DNA from: a virus
Length of the DNA: 39,082 nucleotides
Strand: one strand, 5' to 3'
Virus record (IMG/VR): IMGVR_UViG_3300030419_001555
Location: 1-39,082 of that record
Part shown: positions 5,762 through 11,737 of the stretch, piece after piece
How the letters are laid out: every line of letters starts with the position of its first letter
Numbering within the stretch: position 1 is the first letter of the stretch
Position numbers and translations under genes: made by a program
Notes under the pieces: generated by a model
What the model was told of the DNA's origin: nothing
The model's input: the letters and a program-made list of their open reading frames with translations, nothing else
Database searches by the model: none

Positions 5762-6528
5762 TATATGAGTACTCCTGTTTCATTTACGTATCTTTTAACT
5801 GCTCTAGCAATTCGTTTTGCTCCAATCTCATTTGGCTCAATCTCGTTGTAATAACATTTTGGCGACATTACTTCTCTAATGTCCAATACATCATAAGATG
5901 ATTTATATAAACGTGAGTTTTTATCTCTAGCTATCCTTGATATTCTGTCGTTCCACATACTTACAATAGCTTTCGCTGTGTAATCCATTCCGTAAAATCG
6001 TTGTGGATTGTATGCTAGGTTACCCTCGTAACAAGTCATCAAGAGATAAGTAGCTCGTGTTTTAAATTGTTGAAGCATAGTTTCGTATGCATTAGACAAT
6101 TTATCTAACTCACTAAGTAATAAACCATTTAACAAGTTTGTGTCATCAATTTCTTTAACCATTGAAATAAGTTTCAATAAGTCGTTTCCGCCTACACTAA
6201 CTACAACTAATTTAGATTTGTCGTTTATCTGATTTGCTTTTTCAATGCAATCATATATTGTATCGCCATCTCTACTTTGGTCGTTTATCATACTCATGTA
6301 TGTTTCGTTGGCGTAAGATTCTGCGAAATAGTCCACAGTTCCTTTGCCTGTTCTAGTGTAGGATTTACAATCAATAACACTATCGCCAATGAATGTGATT
6401 TCTGCTCGTTCATTAATGTTCTTTCTGTTCAAGCTAGTCTGAATAGTATTTCCATAAAACTGTTCGTCCTGGCTTGAGCTTTGCCCATCAATAAACCAAT
6501 CATCTGGCATATCGTGTATTTTGGTCAT
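5761..6528 (-). CDS. SGNH/GDSL-hydrolase-fold protein with altered catalytic block V
   Basis: The 255-aa protein shows SGNH block I FIGDSVID (G48-D49-S50), a block II-like glycine (RDGDT, G88) and block III VGGND (N115), so the fold and the nucleophilic serine appear intact. In block V, where D-x-x-H-P-N would be expected, the sequence is N228-E-I-E231-P-N-E-I-G236: both the Asp and the His of the usual dyad are replaced. I recall similar I-E-P strings in some actinophage relatives, so this may be a subfamily trait rather than decay. Canonical members hydrolyse esters or deacetylate sugars. It is the first gene of the leftward block and starts after AAAGGA. Catalysis by this variant is uncertain. 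Confidence 0.75.
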   Translation of the reverse strand: MTKIHDMPDDWFIDGQSSSQDEQFYGNTIQTSLNRKNINERAEITFIGDSVIDCKSYTRTGKGTVDYFAESYANETYMSMINDQSRDGDTIYDCIEKANQINDKSKLVVVSVGGNDLLKLISMVKEIDDTNLLNGLLLSELDKLSNAYETMLQQFKTRATYLLMTCYEGNLAYNPQRFYGMDYTAKAIVSMWNDRISRIARDKNSRLYKSSYDVLDIREVMSPKCYYNEIEPNEIGAKRIARAVKRYVNETGVLI

Positions 6529-6541
6529 ATTTCCTTTCTTT

Positions 6542-6572
6542 TTGACAATCTATATTAACATATTTATATATT
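6542..6572 (+). promoter_or_regulatory. Candidate rightward sigma-70-type promoter
   Basis: TTGACA at 6542-6547 is an exact -35 match. A 17-nt spacer leads to TATATA (6565-6570), or a 19-nt spacer to TATATT (6567-6572); both are imperfect -10 boxes in an AT-rich run. It would transcribe the dyad region and the 48-aa zinc-ribbon gene. Chance occurrence in AT-rich DNA is possible. Confidence 0.35.
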
Positions 6573-6674
6573 TATAGGAAGTTTTCTTTCTCTTTCTCGC
6601 TATATTTCTTTTGTTTTGGTGGTCTGGGTCGCCAGGTCCTGCAGCTTCCTGGTTGATTTGGGGGATTATAAGCA

Positions 6675-6742
6675 AGAAAGATTAGCTTTCGGTCATATTC
6701 TCAACAGGGCTGTAATGAATATTCCTACTTGCTAATCTATCT
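6675..6742. other. Nested inverted repeat (68 bp) on one symmetry axis
   Basis: Three pairs of arms share one axis at 6708.5: AGAAAGATTAGC/GCTAATCTATCT (6675-6686 with 6731-6742, 11 of 12 paired), ATATTC/GAATAT (6695-6700 with 6717-6722) and ACAG/CTGT (6704-6707 with 6710-6713). The internal loops are symmetric (8 by 8 and 3 by 3). No T-tract follows on either strand, so it is not a plain terminator. It could be a structured RNA or a large operator. Confidence 0.5.
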
Positions 6743-6893
6743 CTAACTTTTAAATACTTGTTGCTCCTATTCAAACACAAAAGTAACTTGTATTTATTAG
6801 TATGTTTCTAACTATACTACGTCTGGATTTTATGCAAACAGTTGTTTACATTATATTTTATATCTAGTATTCTTAATATTGGAAAGGCAATAT

Positions 6894-7040
6894 ATGTGCA
6901 GTATTTGTGGCAAAAGATTGCGAGAAGTTGATGATAGACATAACGCTCAACCTGTCGCTCTCGGTCACGCTTGTGATTATTGTAATCTCAATGTCGTGAT
7001 TCCTACCAGGATTGTCAATTTACAGATGTCTAAAGCATAA
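6894..7040 (+). CDS. 48-aa zinc-ribbon protein, monocistronic
   Basis: The ATG follows GGAAAGG at good spacing. The peptide begins MCSICGKRL, continues with DDRHNAQPVA and CDYCN, and ends in a basic IPTRIVNLQMSKA: CX2C ... CX2C, a single-zinc ribbon. The C-x2-C ... HNAQP ... C-x2-CN ... R-I pattern recalls a small hypothetical protein found in many phages, so I consider it genuine. It has its own upstream region and a strong terminator 27 nt downstream (7067-7118), making it a stand-alone transcription unit, unusual in a genome where most genes overlap. Function is unknown. Confidence 0.8.
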   Translation: MCSICGKRLREVDDRHNAQPVALGHACDYCNLNVVIPTRIVNLQMSKA

Positions 7041-7066
7041 GATTCCCTCTTATAGTACGTAGACAC

Positions 7067-7118
7067 AAGGTGTTGAAGGGTAAGTTCCTTGCATTTCTTA
7101 CCCTCACACCTTTTTTTT
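7067..7118 (+). terminator. Strong rho-independent terminator
   Basis: AAGGTGT-TGA-AGGGTAAG (7067-7084) pairs with CTTACCCT-C-ACACCTT (7097-7112), giving 15 base pairs with a small internal bulge and a 12-nt loop, followed by eight T (7111-7118). It ends transcription from the 48-aa zinc-ribbon gene. Confidence 0.9.
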
Positions 7119-7842
7119 GTGCTTTCTCTCTCTATCCTTCCAGGATTTAACGCAGATGCAGCGCGGATGCAGCTGACCAGGCGCTGTTTAGACTCTCGCA
7201 TCTCCTAATTTGACCCAGATTTAGACCAGATTACAGTTCACCAGGTATGTTTAACTACTATATCCTCGTATTTAATCAAAATGGGTACACTACATGATGT
7301 ATGTGAGTCAAAACAACACAATATATAGTATGTATGTAGCGTGATAGGAAATCTCTGTGTTGCTCAACCAGGTAATTTTCACTGGCTTTCAAGGCTGGGG
7401 TTCAATGGGGGGCGGCGTCTCATATATATGTATAGTACCTAGAAATATGCTGTTAACTAGGGGTACAATATGTAGTGGTACTAGATATAGTGGTGTACCT
7501 TATAAAGGCTAGTAAAAGGTGTTTTCTTTATGTTGGCTGTTATTTAACTAAGTAAAAATGGAAAGTACAGCTAACCCTGTGTCATCCCTCCCAAACCGAT
7601 AACAAATCTATTTATGACTTATTTTATATTATGAAGTAATAGGCTTTAACCCTAGTTACCATGGACCTGCTAAACCACTTTAATTTAAAGTTTATAATCA
7701 AGAATCCTTTTCTAAAAGCAGGAAGAACACTCTGATTGTTAGGATAAATTTAGCACAGATGTTTTCTTTTTACAAGTTTATGTTATTATTGACCCATAGG
7801 TTGCAAAAAATAATTCTTTATTCATTGCATCCTCCTTTCTGA
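7119..7842. other. Non-coding region with short repeats; possible control or origin region
   Basis: No convincing gene is present on either strand over about 700 bp, which is exceptional here. It holds a GC-richer patch (about 7140-7245) with GATGCAGC twice (7154, 7165), GACCCAGATTTA/GACCAGATTACA in tandem, ACCAGGTA at two places (about 7239 and 7368), and AT(G/A)TAGTGGT twice (7470-7479 and 7485-7494). GGGGTACAAT (7460-7469) resembles the extended -10 at 30697-30706. The function is unknown; a replication origin, operators or an untranslated RNA are all possible. Confidence 0.5.
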
Positions 7843-7900
7843 TTGAACGACAATATAGGACGCTATATAGCCCTCACGCAAGTGAGGGTTAGTCGTTTAA
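7843..7900 (+). ncRNA. Putative three-way-junction structured RNA upstream of the methyltransferase
   Basis: Three perfect stems nest as a junction: P1 TTGAACGAC/GTCGTTTAA (7843-7851 with 7892-7900, one G-U), P2 ATATAG-GACG-CTATAT (7853-7868) and P3 CCCTCAC-GCAA-GTGAGGG (7871-7888) with a GNRA tetraloop. Joining strands are 1, 2 and 3 nt. The GCAA loop favours the plus strand. An A9T7 run (7912-7927) follows. It could be a small RNA or a 5' leader element; no known ribozyme or riboswitch consensus was recognised. Confidence 0.55.
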
Positions 7901-7966
7901 GGAAACCTAAGAAAAAAAAATTTTTTTACAGCCTACTTTTGGAATCCAGGTATATTTAATAATGCA

Positions 7967-9547
7967 ATGAGAATAGGAAGTTTATTTAGCGGTATAGGCG
8001 GAATCGAGTACGGACTAGAGCGGTCTGGACTAGCCACCTCTTCAGAATGGATGATAGAGATGGACGAATACTGCTGTTCTATATTAAGAAAAAATTTTCC
8101 AAATACATTAGTAATAAATAAAAAAGTAGAAGAAGTAAACCCTTTGGATTTACCAAAGATAGATATACTGACAGCAGGATTTCCGTGTCAGCCTGTATCT
8201 GTAGCAGGTTCGAGAAAAGGAGTTAAAGATGAAAGATGGTTATGGGATGAAGTATGGAGATTTATTGATGTACTTCGACCACGATACTTTATCTTGGAAA
8301 ATGTCCCAGGAATATTTACAGCAAACAAAGGGAAAGCCTTTGAAAGAGTTATCAAAGATATTGCCAAGAGCAGGAGTTATAGATTTGAATGGCAAATTAT
8401 ATCAGCAAGAACAGTTGGTGCAGCACACCTTAGAAAAAGATTCTTCGGAGTTGGAACATTGGGAGACACCGAACACAATGGACCACTTGAATCCGAGGAC
8501 AGGGGAAGCATTGGAGAACGTACTATACAGAGGCGACAAGGAGAAGAAATCCAAGAGAAAGTCAACAGGAAATCTCAGGGAGAATCCAAAGATAACTCAG
8601 TATTCAACTCCAAGAGCAAGTCAAGCAACGAAACCGATAAACAAACAAGCTCCGTCAGTGAAAGCAGGGAAACACGGCTCGACATTGGAACAGGACATGG
8701 GAGAGAGAAATCCAGAGTTGATAGGGAAAAGGCTGAACTATGGATGGGTAGCACGGCTCATGGGTTTTCCAGATGGATGGCTGAGTTAGGTTTACTTAAT
8801 GTATGGACAGGTAATGTTAATAATTGGAGAACTCCAACAACAGCAGATAAAAAAGAAGATGCTTTAAAACACGCAACTAAATTACTACAAGGAAAAGATA
8901 CAAGAGCATCAGGTGAATCTGTACAAATAACATTAGCTGACCAGGTAGCTATGGATGATATAAAAAATAATCCTGAACTATTTGAAAAATATAAAGACCA
9001 CATAATGATGAAAAGACCTAACTTACCTGAACAAAAAATCTTTGTAGATTATTTAAGAAGTATTACTTCTATAAAAGAACTATCTGAAAAAACAGATATA
9101 AAAAAATCTACTATAGAACATTGGTTTAGATACGATACTTCAGGCTTTAGTTATCCAAATATAGAAGATTGGAATAAAATAAAACCCTTTTTATCAGAAG
9201 TTAAATACGACAAAGAAATGACAACTCTTGAATCTTTTGAATGGAAAAGCAATAAACATAAATTTGGAACACCATTAACAAGTTCTGAAAGACCTTCTAT
9301 TAAAAGAATAATTGAAGGAAACAATCCTAAAAAACAATTAAGTGAAGACCCTAAAGTTTATTTTGAAGAAGATTACGATATGTGGGAAATAGGTATGCCT
9401 AGGTCTATGGAGAACTATGAAGGAAGAAAAGAAAAATTAACAGCTTTAGGTAACGCAGTAGTTCCACAATGTGTAGAGCTTGTTGGAAGATTAATATTAA
9501 GAGCTGATAAATTAAAAACTTTAGTTTTTGACAACGATATAAAATAA
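7967..9547 (+). CDS. DNA cytosine-5 methyltransferase
   Basis: C5-methyltransferase transferring a methyl group from S-adenosylmethionine to cytosine. Visible motifs: I FSGIGG (7-12), II-like EMDEYC, IV GFPCQPVSVAG with catalytic C74, VI ENVPG (111-115), VIII HLRKR (154-158), and X LGNAVVPQ near 494-501. At 526 aa it is longer than the usual minimal enzyme: between VIII and X are a polar low-complexity stretch, a segment beginning NNWRTPTTAD with ASGESVQITLADQV, and an HTH-like KELSEKTDIKKSTIEHWFR, presumably target recognition. Residues 88-275 are also coding in the +1 frame (8229-8789). The ATG has no clear Shine-Dalgarno sequence, unlike the internal ORF. No partner endonuclease is seen, so it may protect phage DNA. 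Its target site is unknown. Confidence 0.93.
   Translation: MRIGSLFSGIGGIEYGLERSGLATSSEWMIEMDEYCCSILRKNFPNTLVINKKVEEVNPLDLPKIDILTAGFPCQPVSVAGSRKGVKDERWLWDEVWRFIDVLRPRYFILENVPGIFTANKGKAFERVIKDIAKSRSYRFEWQIISARTVGAAHLRKRFFGVGTLGDTEHNGPLESEDRGSIGERTIQRRQGEEIQEKVNRKSQGESKDNSVFNSKSKSSNETDKQTSSVSESRETRLDIGTGHGREKSRVDREKAELWMGSTAHGFSRWMAELGLLNVWTGNVNNWRTPTTADKKEDALKHATKLLQGKDTRASGESVQITLADQVAMDDIKNNPELFEKYKDHIMMKRPNLPEQKIFVDYLRSITSIKELSEKTDIKKSTIEHWFRYDTSGFSYPNIEDWNKIKPFLSEVKYDKEMTTLESFEWKSNKHKFGTPLTSSERPSIKRIIEGNNPKKQLSEDPKVYFEEDYDMWEIGMPRSMENYEGRKEKLTALGNAVVPQCVELVGRLILRADKLKTLVFDNDIK
8229..8789 (+). CDS. 186-aa overprinted ORF nested in the methyltransferase gene (+1 frame)
   Basis: The ATG follows AAAAGGAG with a 6-nt spacer, an excellent ribosome binding site. 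The product has YFDHDTLSWKMSQ (15-27), SKILPRAGV (42-50), ELEHWETPNTMD (74-85), YSTPRASQ (125-132) and LNYGWVARLMGFPDGW (169-184). These match, from memory, the order of a widespread phage protein type: 'DPxTxSWKTSQ ... PRSGM ... WPTPT ... LNPxWVEWLMGFPxGWT', usually annotated as methyltransferase-associated or hypothetical. The host frame over the same bases carries genuine C5-methyltransferase motifs VI and VIII. Both frames therefore look functional. It may be a recognition or accessory subunit; no catalytic residues were identified. Expression is unproven. Confidence 0.6.
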   Translation: MKDGYGMKYGDLLMYFDHDTLSWKMSQEYLQQTKGKPLKELSKILPRAGVIDLNGKLYQQEQLVQHTLEKDSSELEHWETPNTMDHLNPRTGEALENVLYRGDKEKKSKRKSTGNLRENPKITQYSTPRASQATKPINKQAPSVKAGKHGSTLEQDMGERNPELIGKRLNYGWVARLMGFPDGWLS

Positions 9548-9564
9548 AATGTATTAACATAAAA

Positions 9565-9583
9565 ATGCGTCTGGGGAGACGCC
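9565..9583. other. Hairpin after the methyltransferase gene
   Basis: GCGTCT-GGGG-AGACGC (9567-9582) is a perfect 6-bp stem. On the plus strand no T-tract follows; on the minus strand TTTTT follows (complement of 9561-9565), so it would work as a terminator only for leftward transcription. Confidence 0.5.
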
Positions 9584-9615
9584 ATATAAAGTAAAAGTAT
9601 ATGACACTGTACGAC

Positions 9616-9640
9616 AGAACTGCACTTCGGTGCAGTTTTG
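9616..9640 (+). terminator. UUCG-capped hairpin, probable terminator of the methyltransferase transcript
   Basis: AACTGCAC-TTCG-GTGCAGTT (9618-9637) is a perfect 8-bp stem with the very stable UUCG tetraloop, followed by TTTTGTGTT. The short T-run makes termination likely but possibly partial, allowing read-through to the terminase genes. Confidence 0.7.
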
Positions 9641-9667
9641 TGTTATCATAAAGAAAAAGGAGATAAT

Positions 9668-9733
9668 ATGCCGTACACAAAAAAAGGAAAGAAAAAGAGA
9701 TACCCTTCTAAGAGGATTAAGAAGAACTCTTAG
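9668..9733 (+). CDS. 21-aa highly basic micro-protein
   Basis: An AAAGGAGA site precedes the ATG at good spacing. The peptide MPYTKKGKKKRYPSKRIKKN (plus S) is over half lysine and arginine, which suggests nucleic-acid binding. Its TAG lies two bases before a TTG-initiated zinc-ribbon ORF, which then overlaps the terminase gene. The strong ribosome binding site and location in an otherwise unexplained gap support it; the length makes it hard to prove. Confidence 0.5.
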   Translation: MPYTKKGKKKRYPSKRIKKNS

Positions 9734-9735
9734 TT

Positions 9736-9834
9736 TTGATAAACGTAACCTGCCCAAGATGTGGTGGAGTGTTATTACCAAGCAAAAAAATGAAATGCCG
9801 AAATAAGGAATGTAAAAACTATGGCAAAAAATAA
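9736..9834 (+). CDS. 32-aa zinc-ribbon micro-protein (TTG start)
   Basis: The frame has TCPRCGG and MKCRNKECKNYG, a CX2C ... CX4C zinc-ribbon pattern, with a basic C-terminus. No ATG is in frame; TTG at 9736 lies two bases after the preceding TAG, which would allow translational coupling, although a clear ribosome binding site is lacking. The 3' end overlaps the terminase start by 14 nt. The four spaced cysteines in a short ORF argue that it is real. Confidence 0.5.
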   Translation: MINVTCPRCGGVLLPSKKMKCRNKECKNYGKK

Positions 9835-11737
9835 ATTATGTTACGCTGCAGGATGTCATAGACCTCTTCCAAAAAATAGAAAAAAATATTGCAGTGATAG
9901 GTGTTCTAATAGAATTAACATGCAAAAAAAACGTGCTAGAAAACTAGGCGTTGAATGGGAACAAGAAGAAGATACATTAGTTATACCTAGTCAAAAAACA
10001 AATGTTCAATCAAGAAGAGGCAAAGTCTATAATGACATTGTTGAATCAGGTTTAGCCCAGGAAATATTAGAAAAGAAAAATACAATTAAAGGTGTAGCAA
10101 AGATATTAGAAACAACTGATGGAGCAGTATCTATGGCATATTCTGCTTATGTTGAAGATTTAGAATTAGAAAAAGCACAAGAAAAATGGTCATTACCGCA
10201 AGTTGCAGAAAAAACATTATCAGACTTTAGTGACTTTAGAGATAGATATTTTCAAACAGAACAAGGTGTAGCATACGAAACACCTGATTTTCATATTAAA
10301 TGGATAGAAGAAATTATGAAAACTATTGAAGAAGGTGGACAGCACATGATATTATCACCGCCTCGTCATGGTAAAACAGATTTATTAATACATTTTGCTG
10401 TATGGTTAATCTGTAAAAATCCAAACGTAAGAATACTTTGGGTTGGAGGTAATGAAGAAATATCTAAAAATGCAGTGAGTTCTGTACTTGACCAACTAGA
10501 AAATAACGAATTATTAATAGAAGAGTTTTGTGGACCTGGAGAAAAATTTAAACCAACATCACGTACAGGTAAAGCCTGGTCTCAAAATGGTTTTACTGTA
10601 GGAACAAGAACGGTTACAGGAATTAAAAGTCCTACAATGGTTGGATTAGGACGTGGTGGTAAAATACTTTCAAGAGACTGTGACATAATAATTGCAGATG
10701 ACATTGAAGACCACAGTTCTACTATGCAACCATCTAGTAGAGAAAATACAAGAAATTGGTGGACTACAACATTATCAAGTAGAAAAGAGGAACATACAGC
10801 TATTGTAGTTATTGGTTCAAGACAACATTATGACGATTTATATTCTCATTTGTCTGAAAACGAAAGTTGGACAACAACAATAGAAGAAGCACACGATACA
10901 GCTTGTACATTACCTGAAGAAGTAGAACATACAGATTGTATGTTATGGGGTTCTAAAAGAACACACAAATGGTTAATGGATAGAAAACGTGCTGCAGAAA
11001 CTACAGGTGGTAGAGCTATATATGAAATGGTTTATCTTAATGTTGCTATGCCTGAAGGACTTGCATTATTTGATAGAGTAGAAATAGAAGCATGTAGAGA
11101 CCAAGGTAGAGATATAGGAACAGTACCGCCTGGAACTAGACTTATTGCAGGTTTAGACCCTGCGTCAACAGGTTACCAAGCTGCTTTTTTATGGGCTGTT
11201 GATGTTGAAAGAAATGTTTTACATATGGTAGATATGAACAACTCTTTAGGAGGAGGTATTCCACAAGCATTAAATGTAATTAAAGAATGGTGGATGAAAT
11301 ATAATTTATCACATTGGGTTATTGAAGAAAACGGTTTTCAAAAAGCAATAAGACAAGACAGAAGTATTAGAGATTTTGCTTCGACTCACGGAATATTTTT
11401 AGAAGGACACGAAACTCACAACAATAAATTTGACCCAATATTTGGTGTTACTGCTATGAGACCATTATTTACTGAAAATAAAATTTCTTTGCCATATCTT
11501 GGATTTGAAGCCCAAGAAAAGGTAAACTTATATACGAGTCAGTTGGTTTATTTTAGTTCTGCAAAAACTAAAAGTAAGTCGATAGGTACAAAGACTGATA
11601 TAGTTATGGCTAGTTGGTTTCCTATGAAAGCAATAAGACGTATGCAAAAAGAACGTTTTGCTGAATTAGGGTACGATTATAGTCCTAGCTTTTCAGGGTA
11701 CGAACCTAGTAGTATTGATATAGATAATTGGAGATAG
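9821..11737 (+). CDS. terL: Terminase large subunit (ATPase and nuclease) with N-terminal zinc-finger
   Basis: DNA-packaging motor that cuts concatemers and drives DNA into the prohead. Residues 1-35 hold a Cys4 cluster (C7, C12, C24, C28) followed by a basic helix. Residues 65-115 contain an HTH-like TIKGVAKILETTDGAVSMAY. The ATPase domain has Walker A PPRHGKT (180-186) and Walker B CDIIIADDIED (277-287), with IGSRQHYDDLY as the coupling region. The RuvC-like nuclease shows D436 (AGLDPAS), the acidic pair in VIEENGF (492-493) and D583 (KTDIVMA). At 638 aa it is longer than many because of the N-terminal module, which may provide the DNA recognition normally given by a small subunit; no separate small-subunit gene is seen next to it. 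Confidence 0.95.
   Translation: MAKNKLCYAAGCHRPLPKNRKKYCSDRCSNRINMQKKRARKLGVEWEQEEDTLVIPSQKTNVQSRRGKVYNDIVESGLAQEILEKKNTIKGVAKILETTDGAVSMAYSAYVEDLELEKAQEKWSLPQVAEKTLSDFSDFRDRYFQTEQGVAYETPDFHIKWIEEIMKTIEEGGQHMILSPPRHGKTDLLIHFAVWLICKNPNVRILWVGGNEEISKNAVSSVLDQLENNELLIEEFCGPGEKFKPTSRTGKAWSQNGFTVGTRTVTGIKSPTMVGLGRGGKILSRDCDIIIADDIEDHSSTMQPSSRENTRNWWTTTLSSRKEEHTAIVVIGSRQHYDDLYSHLSENESWTTTIEEAHDTACTLPEEVEHTDCMLWGSKRTHKWLMDRKRAAETTGGRAIYEMVYLNVAMPEGLALFDRVEIEACRDQGRDIGTVPPGTRLIAGLDPASTGYQAAFLWAVDVERNVLHMVDMNNSLGGGIPQALNVIKEWWMKYNLSHWVIEENGFQKAIRQDRSIRDFASTHGIFLEGHETHNNKFDPIFGVTAMRPLFTENKISLPYLGFEAQEKVNLYTSQLVYFSSAKTKSKSIGTKTDIVMASWFPMKAIRRMQKERFAELGYDYSPSFSGYEPSSIDIDNWR

Larger units (their letters stand above)
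6529..6893. other. Divergent intergenic control region, left part
   Basis: No ORF of note lies here on either strand. The first 50 bp are very AT-rich and should contain the promoter for the leftward gene block. A GC-richer patch at 6621-6665 holds an inverted pair CCAGG (6632-6636) and CCTGG (6648-6652) around a CTGCAG. The nested dyad at 6675-6742 follows. Just upstream of the 48-aa gene, TTTACA (6845-6850) with TATTCT (6868-6873) is a weak promoter candidate. Confidence 0.5.

Noticed and set aside
6977-7201. Reverse-strand 74-codon ORF in the control region
   Set aside because: It crosses the strong terminator and the opposite-strand zinc-ribbon gene, has no properly spaced ribosome binding site and encodes a low-plausibility basic peptide.
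7380-7430. GGGGTTCAATGGGG looked like a tRNA or tmRNA T-arm
   Set aside because: Flanks do not pair to form the arm, and no acceptor stem or anticodon arm can be drawn around it.
7778-7825. Reverse-strand 15-codon ORF (MNKELFFATYGSIIT) with a strong AAAGGAGG site
   Set aside because: The ribosome binding site is excellent, but the peptide is too short and lies beside no leftward gene. It could be a leader peptide; not enough to call.
7843-7900. Hammerhead ribozyme
   Set aside because: There are three stems, but the CUGANGA and GAAA core sequences between them are missing.
5270-7960. CRISPR-like repeats or transposon ends
   Set aside because: Repeats are few, short and irregularly spaced; no terminal inverted repeats with target-site duplication and no transposase were seen.
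9405-9781. Reverse-strand ORFs of 75 and 91 codons between methyltransferase and terminase
   Set aside because: They lie antisense to the methyltransferase end and the micro-genes, and their hydrophobic, His/Leu/Phe-rich translations are typical antisense shadows of AT-rich coding DNA.
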